Assembly: GCF_013359725.1 (NCBI RefSeq)
Contig: NZ_JABFMW010000028.1
Location: 1-50,918 of the forward strand
DNA from: Pseudarthrobacter sp. C4D7
Lineage (GTDB): Bacteria; Actinomycetota; Actinomycetes; Actinomycetales; Micrococcaceae
Length of the DNA: 50,918 nt
Reading direction: 5' to 3'
The notes under the pieces were generated by a model that was not told the DNA's origin, searched no databases, and was given only the letters and a program-made list of their open reading frames with translations. The position numbers and the translations under genes are program-made. Below are positions 7,983 through 16,196 of the stretch, piece by piece. The first letter of the stretch is position 1. Each line of letters begins with the position of its first letter.

Positions 7983-9083
7983 ATGATAGAGAATCCCTTT
8001 AGGCCATCGGCAGGAGCCACCCCGCCGGAAATCATCGGCCGGACAGGCTTGCTTGACGAGTTCGAATACGGGCTCCGGCTTGGCTCGGGCGCGCCCGGCC
8101 TCCTCACCATCTTTACCGGAGCCCGAGGTATCGGCAAGACCGTAATGCTAGGGGCAACCCACGACGCGGCGCGCCAAGAGGGATGGGCAGTTATCGCAGA
8201 GACTGCAACAGAGGGCTTTATGGGCCGGATTGGCGAGGCCATGCGCAGTCTGGCAGAGGAACTTGGCAACGGTCCGCAGAACCGGCGAATTACCGCCATC
8301 GCGGCGGCGGGGTTCAGCATCACCACTCAGCTGGCCCCTGAACGTCAGGTGGCATGGCGCACGCTGGGAGAGGAGCTTCTGCAGCTCCTTGATGAAAAGG
8401 GCACCGGTCTGGTCATTACTGTGGACGAAATCCACGCCGCCGATAGGAATGAACTTGCTCAATTGGCGGCCAGTGTTCAGCACTTCATTCAGGACCGCCT
8501 GCCCATCGGTCTGGTCTTCGCCGGGTTGCCGGCAGCCGTCTCAGACCTGCTCAATGAAGGCGTCGCGACGTTCCTCCGCCGAGCCGACAAAATAGACCTC
8601 CACGCCGCACGCATCCGGGACGTTGAAAGTTCTTTCACCTCCATATTTGCCGCTGCCGGCTTCCATATAGCCCCGCAGCTCATCCAAAAGGCAGCGGAAT
8701 CCACCGGCGGCTATCCCTTCCTGATCCAGCTCGTGGGTTACTTTCTCTGGCGCGAAGCCGAGAACAACAACGGCACGGTGACAGCCACAGAGTCAGAACG
8801 GGCATTGGAAGCCGCGCACAGACGCAACGCGCGCACAGTTATCGAGGCTGCCCTCTCAACCGCTTCACCAAAGGACCTCGAGTTCCTTCACGCCATGGCC
8901 CAGGATGACGGCCCTTCTACCGCCGGAAACATTGGAGAACGGTTAAAGGCCAAGACCAACCTCGTTGCCAACTACCGCTCACGCTTACTGGCCGCCGGCC
9001 TGGTCGAACCCGCCGGGCATGGCAAGATCGACTTCGCGATACCTGGACTCCGTCAGCACCTGCGGAACATGGCTGCCGACTGA
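7983..9083 (+). CDS. ORC/Cdc6-like or STAND-like P-loop ATPase (366 aa)
   Basis: An N-terminal segment with IIGR at residues 17-20, typical of this ATPase group, is followed by Walker A GARGIGKT (46-53). Walker B is LVITVDEI with D148-E149. The C-terminal third (TAGNIGERLKAKTNLVANYR … LVEPAGHG) reads as a winged-helix DNA-binding domain. This order, AAA+ core then winged helix, is that of archaeal Orc1/Cdc6 and of many bacterial STAND-type proteins. The phased 9-bp array next to its start is a natural candidate binding site. Role unknown: autoregulated ATPase, replication or partition factor, or defence component. A hairpin with 13-bp arms follows the gene. Confidence 0.8.
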   Translation: MIENPFRPSAGATPPEIIGRTGLLDEFEYGLRLGSGAPGLLTIFTGARGIGKTVMLGATHDAARQEGWAVIAETATEGFMGRIGEAMRSLAEELGNGPQNRRITAIAAAGFSITTQLAPERQVAWRTLGEELLQLLDEKGTGLVITVDEIHAADRNELAQLAASVQHFIQDRLPIGLVFAGLPAAVSDLLNEGVATFLRRADKIDLHAARIRDVESSFTSIFAAAGFHIAPQLIQKAAESTGGYPFLIQLVGYFLWREAENNNGTVTATESERALEAAHRRNARTVIEAALSTASPKDLEFLHAMAQDDGPSTAGNIGERLKAKTNLVANYRSRLLAAGLVEPAGHGKIDFAIPGLRQHLRNMAAD

Positions 9084-9123
9084 GATCAACCGTTTGGAAC
9101 ACCGCTGTCCTGCGCGTCCCCAG

Positions 9124-9157
9124 AGGAAATAGTCCAAAGTGCTCTGGACTATTTCCT
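9124..9157. repeat. Hairpin with 13-bp arms and 8-nt spacer
   Basis: Arms AGGAAATAGTCCA (9124-9136) and TGGACTATTTCCT (9145-9157) are perfect complements around AAGTGCTC. It lies 41 nt after the ATPase stop and before the convergent gene ending at 9316, so it could act as a bidirectional terminator. The spacer length and GTCCA/TGGAC core equal those of the element at 30536-30569, which argues for a shared binding or processing role. Confidence 0.85.
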
Positions 9158-9315
9158 GGGCCAGCATCTGCAAGGAAACCCACTCTCCGCAGACCGCCCG
9201 GGATCCCGGGGGCTGGTCCGCGGCGCCCCTGTTCCGGGCCGGTCCCGGGTCCGCGTCGGCTGCCTTTCGCCGGATTACTCCGCGGCGTGTTGGTCGGCGC
9301 CCGGGCGGCACTTGC

Positions 9316-9522
9316 TCACTCGCTGGGGTTTTGTCCGAGGATCCGGAGCAGATCGTCGACCACCATCCGTAACTCCTCGAACGCGTGCTGGTAGTACAGG
9401 GGAGTCATCTGGTCCTGAGGGGTGTCGTCCAGATCGGCCAGTAATCTCAGGGCGTCTTCAATGATCTCCCGGTCGTTCCCGTGAATCCGTGGGCGATCAG
9501 TGTTGTCGGGCTCTTGGGTCAT
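9316..9522 (-). CDS. Small acidic hypothetical protein (68 aa)
   Basis: The ATG at 9522 has TGAGGA about 6 nt upstream. The product is acidic and mostly helical (REIIEDALRLLADLDD, then HAFEELRMVVDDLLRILG). No cysteines or membrane segments are present. Size and charge would suit an antitoxin or an adaptor, but nothing specific supports that. The gene lies downstream of the 139-aa gene on the same strand. Confidence 0.55.
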   Translation of the reverse strand: MTQEPDNTDRPRIHGNDREIIEDALRLLADLDDTPQDQMTPLYYQHAFEELRMVVDDLLRILGQNPSE

Positions 9523-9597
9523 GTGATCCTCACCTTGCCAGGGTCCAGTTCCACGGAGTTGGCTGTGCCGGCGGGCCCGTCCTTGCAGATGCTGCCG

Positions 9598-10017
9598 TCA
9601 GCGGCTTAGACCGTTCTTAGCCCGCGAAGCGCCCACCGCCGGCCCTGTCTTCGTTTTCCTCACCTTTGCCGCACCATTGCCCCTCATGACGGCCGCACTG
9701 GGGTGTGTGCCCTCGCTGCGTGCCGCGGCGATGCGGCCGCGGACCTGGGTTTCGTTCGCCCCGCTGTTCTCCAGTGACTCTGCGAACTTCTCGTGGTGGA
9801 TAGCTGAGCCATAGCCTGCCGCCGACGTGCTTTCAGTTTTCAGGCCTTGGTCTTTGAGTCGGCCGCTGTCGTTGCCGGTAACACGGTTCTCGATCTCACG
9901 ACCTACGCCTTCCATGCGGGAAAAGAGTTCCTTCTCGGCGCGTTCGTACCGCTGTTCCATCGAGGACCACTGGGAGCCGGCGAATCCGCCTTCCGCCAGG
10001 AGCTTGGCTTCGTGCAT
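9598..10017 (-). CDS. Hypothetical protein, probably 5'-truncated (139 aa)
   Basis: The frame begins (MHEAKLLAEGGFAGSQW) exactly where the neighbouring IS110 sequence stops, and a TAG lies just upstream in frame. The protein probably lost its N-terminus when the mobile remnant joined it. The N-terminal half looks like a coiled helix rich in Glu/Arg (MEQRYERAEKELFSRME); the C-terminal half is low complexity and basic (KVRKTKTGPAVGASR). It could be the tail of a mobilisation protein. Expression is uncertain. Confidence 0.45.
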   Translation of the reverse strand: MHEAKLLAEGGFAGSQWSSMEQRYERAEKELFSRMEGVGREIENRVTGNDSGRLKDQGLKTESTSAAGYGSAIHHEKFAESLENSGANETQVRGRIAAARSEGTHPSAAVMRGNGAAKVRKTKTGPAVGASRAKNGLSR

Positions 10018-10020
10018 GTC

Positions 10021-10612
10021 CTAGCCTGGCCTGACCCGTGCGGCGGATCCCGTCCGGGGTCCGGTGTTTGGTCAACAGCAGCAGCGCTCCTTTGGAGCGG
10101 CTGTAATCAAAGGCCCGCTCCAGCGCGGGGAAGTATTCGAGCAGTTGGGCCTGCAGCCGGTTGATCGCCCGGACCCGGTCAGCGGATTTGTCGGCCCGGC
10201 GGGCGGTCAGGAGCCGCAGGCCGGTGCTGATCTCATCCCCGGCACGCAAGGGTTGCAGGTCACGGCGCACCCTGGCCTGGTCCGCGATCACCGCGGCGTC
10301 TTTCGCGTCCGTTTTGCCCTCACCGCGGTAGAGCTTGGAGGCGTGGTGGACGACCCGACCGGGGATGTAGAGGATGTTCTGGCCGTGGGCCACGAGGATG
10401 GCGATCAGCAGCGCAGGTCCGCCGTGGTTCAGGTCCGTTGCCCAAATGACCTCGTCCCCGTCCGCGAGTTTGAGGACGTTGGACATGAGCTCGATCAGTG
10501 CCGGTTCGTCGTTGGGGATTTTTTGCGACAGCAGCCGGTTTCCGTCGGCGCCGATCACGACGCAGTGATGATGGGCTTTGCCGGCGTCGATACCGGCCCA
10601 CACTTTCGCCAC
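10021..10612 (-). pseudogene. IS110-family transposase, N-terminal fragment
   Basis: The ATG at 10612 opens the IS110 DEDD (RuvC-like) domain: GIDAGK with D9, EVIWATDL with D60, and TDAKDA with D102 and D105. Similarity continues to about residue 190 (TPDGIRRTGQARL). The frame then runs into unrelated sequence, read in a wrong frame of the gene at 9598. The C-terminal Tnp_20 domain with its catalytic Ser is missing, so the fragment is inactive. I could not define element ends or a target duplication. Confidence 0.85.
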
Positions 10613-10639
10613 AGCAGCCTCCAGTCTGTCGATGGTTGA

Positions 10640-11202
10640 AGCCCAGCAGATAACCGCGCCGTCGTGTCCTTATCCGGCGATCATGTCGCGTCTCTCAATC
10701 AGCGGTCGGGTCATCGCGGGGCGGCGGGCGGCCAATCCTACGGAGCCGTCACGACGTGAATCGTCCAGCCACAGCAACAAAGCCATACCCGCCTCCCCTG
10801 GGTAGCAACGACCCTACAACGGCCGCGGAACCACCCGACAACAACATAAGGACAGCAGCAAAAAACAGAAAGAACGCTTCTACAGCCCGAGCGCAGCGAG
10901 GTCCGAGCACTTAACCTGAGGCGCTGACGTGCAGGGCGGGAAGCGAAGCCCCGCGTCACCTTCGTGCCGGGCCTCCCGCGGCCGCAGTGTGTCATAGACC
11001 ACTCCCCTACCGGTCGCTTCACCGGATGAGTCTTACGGGACGCCGTTGGAACCTGGCTCGCAATGATGCAGTTCAGCGGTGCGTGCGACCGGTGAGGGAC
11101 CGGCTAAGGAGACGGCAGAGGATGGCGCCGAGCGATAGCAGTGGCTCTCTACATATACTTAGCAGGGCAATGGCTCTGTCACGCCTGCGCAGGAGGTTTG
11201 TC
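10640..11202. other. Gap without a convincing gene
   Basis: About 560 bp between the IS110 fragment and the amidohydrolase. Open frames here have poor composition and no recognisable protein. The stretch presumably holds the IS110 left flank and the promoter of the amidohydrolase. The only clear signal is the AGGAGG at 11191 just before the TTG start at 11203. Confidence 0.5.
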
Positions 11203-12105
11203 TTGGCTATAGCACCTGTACCGCGTTCAGACGCGGATGTCCGCCCGTATCTCGACTCGCTGGGCTTGCCGGGGATTATTGATCTGCATGTGCATTTCAT
11301 GCCTTTCAAGGTGCTGGAGAAGGTGTGGGTGTTCTTTGACCGTGTTGCGGACAGCGGGGCTCCCCCCTGGCCCATCACCTACCGGGACTCCGAAGAGGAA
11401 CGGGTGCGAACGCTGCGAGACATGGGAGTGAAGGCATTCACGACGCTGAACTATGCGCACCGCCCCGGCATGGCGCAGTGGCTCAACGACTACTCGACAG
11501 CATTCGCCTCGACCCATGCTGACGCCATCCACTCTGCCACTTTCTACCCAGAGCCAGGCGTGGAAACCGTCGTCGCGCACAGCTTGAAACAAGGCGCTCG
11601 AATTTTCAAGGTACACATCCAGGTGGGAGGATTCTCACCCTTGGATCCTCAGCTTGCACCCGCCTGGGAGCTTATCGAGGACTCCGCTACACCGGTCGTC
11701 ATCCACTGCGGCAACGGTCCGCACCCCGGGGAATACACCGGACCTGAACCCATACGCGAACTCATCAGAAGGTACCCCTCGTTGGTGCTCATCATCGCGC
11801 ACGCAGGCCTGCCGGAGTACCAGGAGTACGCCGACCTTGCCGCAAACAATCCTCACGTCTACCTCGACACCACCATGGTCGGCACCTCCTACATGGAACA
11901 GGTCGCCCCGATCCCGTCCGGATACCAGGACACCCTTGCCGGACTGTCACACAAAGTCGTCTTCGGCACGGATTTTCCTTCGATTCCCTACTCCTACAGC
12001 CACCAGATTCAGGTACTCGAAGGCTGGGGACTCGGAAGCCAATGGATGAAAAATGTCCTCTGGCACACCCCGCAGGCACTCCTAAGGCTGGACCGGCTGC
12101 CCTAG
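11203..12105 (+). CDS. Amidohydrolase_2-type metal-dependent hydrolase or decarboxylase (300 aa)
   Basis: The start is a TTG at 11203, chosen because AGGAGG lies 6 nt upstream; earlier ATGs at 10987 and 11170 lack such a site and add a basic tail without homology. The TIM-barrel metal ligands are visible: DLHVH (H29, H31), VIHCG (H168), IIAHAG (H200) and FGTDFPS (D257). The family includes decarboxylases and hydrolases acting on cyclic or aromatic substrates (ACMSD, amidohydrolase_2). Substrate cannot be told. The gene is boxed in by an IS110 remnant and a truncated resolvase, so it was probably acquired as cargo. Confidence 0.8.
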   Translation: MAIAPVPRSDADVRPYLDSLGLPGIIDLHVHFMPFKVLEKVWVFFDRVADSGAPPWPITYRDSEEERVRTLRDMGVKAFTTLNYAHRPGMAQWLNDYSTAFASTHADAIHSATFYPEPGVETVVAHSLKQGARIFKVHIQVGGFSPLDPQLAPAWELIEDSATPVVIHCGNGPHPGEYTGPEPIRELIRRYPSLVLIIAHAGLPEYQEYADLAANNPHVYLDTTMVGTSYMEQVAPIPSGYQDTLAGLSHKVVFGTDFPSIPYSYSHQIQVLEGWGLGSQWMKNVLWHTPQALLRLDRLP

Positions 12106-12121
12106 CCTCGCCTGTCTTTGC

Positions 12122-12550
12122 TCCTAACGCTGGGGCGCCGTGTCCGAGCCCTTGCGCCCGCAAGAGTGTCCGTTGGAGGATGAGCTCGCGCTCATACTCG
12201 GCAAGGGTTGCAAGCATGTTCAACATCAGCCGGCCAGTCGAGGTTGCAGGGTCGATGCCATCGGAGATGGACCGGACCTGGACACCGCGGCCGCGAAGCA
12301 GGGCCACCGTGTTCAGCACGTCCATCAGTGACCGTCCCAGCCGGTCGACCCGCCACACAACAACGGTGTCCCCCTCCTCGGCGTACTCGAGGAGCCTTTT
12401 CATTCCCGGCCGCTCGACTGCCGTCTTGCTACCGGAAGTGACATCGGTGAAGACATCGCGTTTCTGCACGCCAGCCTCCATCAGTGCATCCAGCTGCAGC
12501 TGGGCGTCTTGGCTGGAAGTACTCACGCGGGTGTAACCCAGTACCCTCAC
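12122..12550 (-). pseudogene. Serine resolvase, C-terminally truncated
   Basis: From a GTG at 12550 the product begins VRVLGYTRVSTSSQDAQ, with nucleophile Ser10 in the YxRVS motif. Later conserved steps follow: DVTSGSKTAVERPGM, VWRVDRLGRS and the long helix MLNMLATLAEYERELI. After ERELILQRT the expected Hin/Tn3-type helix-turn-helix is missing. Instead the frame runs on through the antisense of the amidohydrolase. Without its DNA-binding domain it should be inactive. It marks the edge of a decayed transposon or integron-like insertion. Confidence 0.8.
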
Positions 12551-12690
12551 AAGGCAATTCTGGCTCGAAAAGCCCCCGATGCACCCGCGGCGAGACGATT
12601 TACTGTGAGAGGCATTTACGAGACACGAACACCCGGCCATTCCGCCCGCTCGCGCGGCCGTCGCTGGTCCCACCCGAGGTCGGCGAGAGT

Positions 12691-12718
12691 GTCTTGAAAA
12701 ACTGTTGTTTTTCAAGAC
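12691..12718. repeat. Perfect hairpin with 12-bp arms upstream of the resolvase
   Basis: GTCTTGAAAAAC (12691-12702) and GTTTTTCAAGAC (12707-12718) are exact complements around TGTT. It lies about 140 bp upstream of the resolvase start, where a res site or transposon end would be expected. It also contains an A/T-tract stem that could terminate transcription. Confidence 0.7.
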
Positions 12719-12793
12719 GGTGGGTGGGAGCCTGACGAAGGGCGGCGTCGGCGTCCGTTTAAGGCACCTTCACCGGGCAATTTCTCGGGCGGG

Positions 12794-12997
12794 TCATACG
12801 GGAATCAGCCATCCCGCCTGGAGAGTAGACGTCGGTTGAATTTTCCTGCTCCACCGCATCCTCATCGGCTGAGCAGCGCCCCGCCCACCTCCGAAAGTGC
12901 GACAGAGCCGAAAACTTGACACCCCCGAGCACGCCGCGATGGCGGTCGCCATTCCTGCAACGATCAGTGTCACGGCGGCGCGAAATGCATGACGCAT
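12794..12997 (-). CDS. Possible small lipoprotein (67 aa), perhaps truncated
   Basis: The ATG at 12997 lies 4 nt after the stop of the gene at 13001-13528. The first 25 residues read as a lipoprotein signal (MRHAFRAAV, hydrophobic core LIVAGMATAIAAC with the lipobox Cys). The remaining 40 or so residues have no recognisable fold, and another frame is open beside them, so the gene may be frameshifted after the signal. Operon position supports a real start; the rest is weak. Confidence 0.35.
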   Translation of the reverse strand: MRHAFRAAVTLIVAGMATAIAACSGVSSFRLCRTFGGGRGAAQPMRMRWSRKIQPTSTLQAGWLIPV

Positions 12998-13000
12998 CCG

Positions 13001-13528
13001 TCACACAGCTTCCTCCGCGGCGAGGAACTCTAAAACCACACGTCCAGAACTCGGAGTCGAGCTTCGGAGTTCTCGCTGAACTGCGAGAATCATCGGACGG
13101 ATCTCGTCGTATCCACCGGGGCTCCGTGCGGGGGGATTCCGTGACAGCGCCTCCGCTTCGTCGGCGGCCATCCGTGCAGCATCGAACTTTCCGTTCGCGC
13201 AAAGGGCTACGGCCCGCACGGTGAGCGCGATCGGCAGGAAGTGTCGATCTCCTCCGAATCGGAGGGAGTTCACGGCACCGAGCGACACTCCTTCGGCCTG
13301 GGTGTAGGCGCCGCGGCGAATCAGGTCGACCGCCTGGGACACGGAGCCGATTGCCTCGAAGCCCAGGTCGCTAATCCCGTTCACTGCCTTTGTAGCGCGG
13401 ACGCCAACCAGCCCGATAACGAATGCCGTCGTCAATGCACCGACCATCGCCAGCCATTGCCCATTGAAAAGTGCGATTACCCCGCCGATGCCGCAAGCAA
13501 TTTGCAGAAACCCCAGAAAAGCCCGCAT
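13001..13528 (-). CDS. Membrane protein with C-terminal helical (TPR-like) domain (175 aa)
   Basis: The ATG at 13528 follows a GGGGGGAGACGA ribosome site; the frame extends further upstream but with poor composition. Two adjacent hydrophobic helices occupy about residues 3-20 (FLGFLQIACGIGGVIALF) and 24-43 (LAMVGALTTAFVIGLVG). A soluble domain of paired helices follows (AVDLIRRGAYTQAEGVSLGA, then a stretch with FDAARMAADEAEAL), resembling TPR units. It probably sits in the cytoplasmic membrane facing inward. It may form an operon with the small lipoprotein-like ORF 4 nt downstream. Function unknown. Confidence 0.6.
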   Translation of the reverse strand: MRAFLGFLQIACGIGGVIALFNGQWLAMVGALTTAFVIGLVGVRATKAVNGISDLGFEAIGSVSQAVDLIRRGAYTQAEGVSLGAVNSLRFGGDRHFLPIALTVRAVALCANGKFDAARMAADEAEALSRNPPARSPGGYDEIRPMILAVQRELRSSTPSSGRVVLEFLAAEEAV

Positions 13529-13804
13529 TCGTCTCCCCCCGACCGAATATGTGTCCCCTACTTTGGGAACCGTGGTCAAATCATGCCATGAGCCATGGCC
13601 ACTCCCATTCACCGCCGCACCGCACCGCTTTGACGAAGGTCGGCCGCGAGATCCATCAGTACGAAGACGTCGCGTCGCGAGCCCCCTGCCTGATGCTGAG
13701 TGCCTGCCGCCGTTCCCCTTATGGGACAAGTTAAGGGTCAAGCAAACTCTTAGCAGTCTTCCGGAGATAGTACCTCCGCCTGCCGCGAGGATGCTGGTGC
13801 CAGC

Positions 13805-14236
13805 TCAGCCGCCGGTGCCCATCCGATCACGCGCGCAACTCACCACGGCGGACAAATCGAGCCCGTAGGTTGGCCCTTCACCGGAACCGTACTCCTCGAG
13901 TCGGGCCGCGCCGCGATCGAAGAGCCGGAGCGCGCCAACGCTGTTCCCCCGGGCAGCGTGGGTGAGCCCGACGCAGACCTGGGCGAGACCTTGCCAAAGG
14001 TCACGTTCTTGGGCCGGCCCGGCTTTCCAGCGGGCCTCCAGTACCTCATGCGCGGCGAAGGGCCGGCCCGCTTCCAGCAGGTTCCGGGCCGAGACCAACG
14101 TCTCCGCCGGCGGCAGCGGCTCCTCGGAGACCGGCTCCACACCGGCGCTTCCGTACGGCAGGGGCCGTCCAAGAGCGTCACGTGGCCGGGCCTGCCGCGG
14201 GCGCCTTAAAGCATCCCGGTCCCGGTCACCGGTCAT
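13805..14236 (-). CDS. DUF309 domain protein (143 aa)
   Basis: Residues 52-112 carry the DUF309 pattern: LLEAGRPFAAHEVLEARWK with H63-E64, then ERDLWQGLAQVCVGLTHAARGN and GALRLFDRGAARL. The His/Glu/Trp pattern suggests a helical bundle that binds a metal or small ligand. The family's biochemical role is not established. The N-terminal 40 residues are basic and variable. The gene is monocistronic here, with no obvious functional link to its neighbours. Confidence 0.85.
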   Translation of the reverse strand: MTGDRDRDALRRPRQARPRDALGRPLPYGSAGVEPVSEEPLPPAETLVSARNLLEAGRPFAAHEVLEARWKAGPAQERDLWQGLAQVCVGLTHAARGNSVGALRLFDRGAARLEEYGSGEGPTYGLDLSAVVSCARDRMGTGG

Positions 14237-14540
14237 TGCAGTTTCCGCTCTGAGCGTCCATGGACCTTAGCAACCTTCATCCGCCCAATGCTAAGGCTCG
14301 GCCCTTCGAAATGAGCCATGCACTTCCCTTGGACCCCATGCGTTGATTCTTGGTGCGCCGTCAAGGATTCCCTTGCGGGCCGCACTGTGCGCCAAATAGC
14401 GCTGCGAAAAAGCCGCCATATATCGATGAAAGTCACACATTTTTTGGAGGCTTGCCGGACGCCGATCAGAAACGGTCGTTTTTGACTGGCCTTTTGGATG
14501 CACTCCAATACGCGCTTGATATCGCAGGCCAACTTTCTTG
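14237..14540. other. Gap without a gene
   Basis: About 300 bp between the DUF309 gene and the palindrome that follows parAB. I see no coding pattern, RNA signature or repeat in it. It is AT-richer toward 14400-14540. Confidence 0.5.
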
Positions 14541-14589
14541 TGGCTGCTATGAAGTTGCTATCAACTTGATAGCAACTTCATAGCAGCCA
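14541..14589. repeat. 49-nt perfect palindrome after the par operon
   Basis: Two 24-bp arms (14541-14564 and 14566-14589) flank a single C. The inner part reads GCTATCAA, C, TTGATAGC, the same GATAGC unit found many times upstream of parA. Lying 10 nt after the stop of the parB-like gene, it can act as a terminator. Its sequence makes it equally a strong extra binding site for the partition or replication protein. Confidence 0.9.
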
Positions 14590-14598
14590 GGGGCTTAC

Positions 14599-14919
14599 TT
14601 ACTCGTAACTGTCGCGGACCTGCTCGAGACCGATCCTAAGAGCGCGCAATGCCATCGGATGCTTCTTTCGGCCTTCGAGCTTCGCCACGTCCGCAAGTAA
14701 GTCCATGAGTTCACGGTCCTCGTCAAAACGAAGCAACATCGTTCTGGCAGTCCCCTTGTCCCTCGAATCACTAAGTGTGGGCGTGACACTGGGCCTGGCT
14801 GGAATTCCGCGCTCAGCGCTGACAGCCGGCGAGGTCAGTAGTGGTTCAGCGGCATTGCCAAACGCCTCGATAGCCTCGTCCCTTGCTTTCTCGGACGCGG
14901 ACCGCTTCTTGATTGCCAC
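14599..14919 (-). CDS. Small ParB-type partition partner (106 aa)
   Basis: The GTG start overlaps the parA stop (TAGTG). The N-terminal half is basic and disordered (MAIKKRSASEKARDE). The C-terminal half (TMLLRFDEDRELMDLLADVA … MALRALRIGLEQ) has the strand-helix-helix spacing of ribbon-helix-helix DNA-binding proteins. Small RHH partners of this kind accompany type Ib ParA proteins and bind centromere repeats upstream of the operon, as found here at 15.57-16.17 kb. I infer the partition role from position and fold pattern, not from direct homology. Confidence 0.75.
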   Translation of the reverse strand: MAIKKRSASEKARDEAIEAFGNAAEPLLTSPAVSAERGIPARPSVTPTLSDSRDKGTARTMLLRFDEDRELMDLLADVAKLEGRKKHPMALRALRIGLEQVRDSYE

Positions 14920-15551
14920 TACCCCATCAACTCCTCTACCAGCCCACGGATTTCCCTCGCCGCCTTAGGGTTCTTCCACTCAACAACTCCGAGCCCCTCC
15001 CCCACCACATCTCGATAAGCCTTGCGCTCGTACAGAACGGTTCGCAGTGGTTCGATACTCGGATAGTCGGAAAGGTAATCTCTGGCGTCGCCACTTTCAG
15101 ATTCGAACGCGTTGGTTGATACCCGTGTAAGAGCCCCCCTGACTCGAAGGGAGGGATTGAAGTCACGGGCAGTTTCGATCAACCTATCGACGGTCGCGAG
15201 TGTATCGAGATCAAATTGACTCGATTGCGTCAGGATCAACAACTGATGGGCCGCAGTCATGGCTGTGCGCATCTCCTTGCTGTCCTTCCCTGCCACATCG
15301 ACAAGGACAACGTCATAGCTCGTATCCAGTTCACGCAGCGTCTCGTGCAGGCTCCCAAGTTTCTCCACTACAAAGATGCGAGGTTCATGCCCGGCCTCTT
15401 CGCGGTCTACGGCCCAACGAGCAGTGGACCGCTGCCGGTCACCGTCCACGACCGCTATGCGCATCCCCCGCTTCGCCAGCTCGACAGCAAGGTTGGTTAC
15501 AACCGTGGACTTGCCGACGCCGCCCTTTTCGCTACCCACAACAATGATCAT
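14919..15551 (-). CDS. parA: ParA partition ATPase (type Ib)
   Basis: A 210-residue protein with the deviant Walker A KGGVGKST at residues 9-16, switch I region VVDGDRQRS (33-41) and Walker B VVLVDVAG near residues 82-89. It lacks the N-terminal HTH of type Ia ParA, and its size fits type Ib. ParA ATPases move plasmid copies over the nucleoid using a centromere-bound partner, here the 106-aa product encoded directly downstream with overlapping stop and start. The repeat-rich region upstream of the start is the expected centromere and operator, giving autoregulation. Confidence 0.92.
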   Translation of the reverse strand: MIIVVGSEKGGVGKSTVVTNLAVELAKRGMRIAVVDGDRQRSTARWAVDREEAGHEPRIFVVEKLGSLHETLRELDTSYDVVLVDVAGKDSKEMRTAMTAAHQLLILTQSSQFDLDTLATVDRLIETARDFNPSLRVRGALTRVSTNAFESESGDARDYLSDYPSIEPLRTVLYERKAYRDVVGEGLGVVEWKNPKAAREIRGLVEELMG

Positions 15552-15571
15552 GCCTCCAACCTAATGCCGAG

Positions 15572-16168
15572 GTTGATAGCAAAAGGCTAGCGACACGCTA
15601 CCTGTTTGATAGCACTATGAAAGCAGTAGCAAGTGGGCCGGATCGAGAGGAGATACTCGGATAATGTGATAGCAGTTTCAAACTGCTATCAGATCACTAT
15701 TAGATCGATAGCTATGAGCGCCGAGGGACCAGGCCGTCAGCAAGCTCAAGCTCGCGCTCAGCCACTACTCACCTCCTGTCTAGAGATCATGCGTCATATG
15801 GAATACCGCTCGCTACTAAATCGCTATTGAATCACTATCAATTTGATAGTGATTATGAAACTCAGGGACAGCTGATGACTGCCAACAGCGCGCGGTTGCT
15901 AGCGAAACACTACTTATTCGATAGCACTATGAAAGTAGTATCAGTACGTGGTCGGCGGACCAATGCACAGCCCAAGTCATCGGAGCAGTTTCAAAGTGCT
16001 ATCGAACTACTACACAACCGCGGCTGAGGATCAACCTCAAACTGCTCGACGCGGGCATAAGCTCCACGCAATCGCCACCCACGCTCAGCAGGGATGTCGG
16101 ACCAACTCGAAACGCTGTGCTAGCGAAACGCTACTAAGGCACTACCGATTCACTAGCATTTTGGTAGC
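15572..16168. repeat. Iteron/centromere region with GATAGC-type repeats
   Basis: Many copies and half-copies of a unit close to TTTGATAGCACTATGAAA occur in both orientations: about 15604, 15918 and (inverted) 15988. Perfect palindromes add to this: TGATAGCAGTTT, C, AAACTGCTATCA (15667-15691) and AATCACTATCAA, T, TTGATAGTGATT (15830-15854). Degenerate GCTAGCGAAAC units lie at 15582, 15899 and 16120. The stretch has no gene and separates the rep 3' end from the parA start. It is probably the parS centromere and may include the replication origin. Confidence 0.85.
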
Positions 16169-16196
16169 TGGCAACGAAATCATCTGCACCAGAGAC

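Noticed and set aside
9896..10020. IS110 frame continuing past 10021
   Set aside because: This part reads a wrong frame of the 139-aa gene and lacks the second IS110 domain.
10738..11022. Minus-strand open frame in the gap before the amidohydrolase
   Set aside because: Cys/Arg/Val-rich composition typical of non-coding GC-rich DNA, and no recognisable domain.
11792..12105. Resolvase frame extending through the amidohydrolase gene
   Set aside because: The extension is antisense to a well-supported gene and does not resemble a resolvase DNA-binding domain; the resolvase is truncated instead.
15572..16168. Repeats considered as a CRISPR array
   Set aside because: Units are short, occur in both orientations, vary in spacing and form palindromes; there are no uniform spacers and no cas genes.
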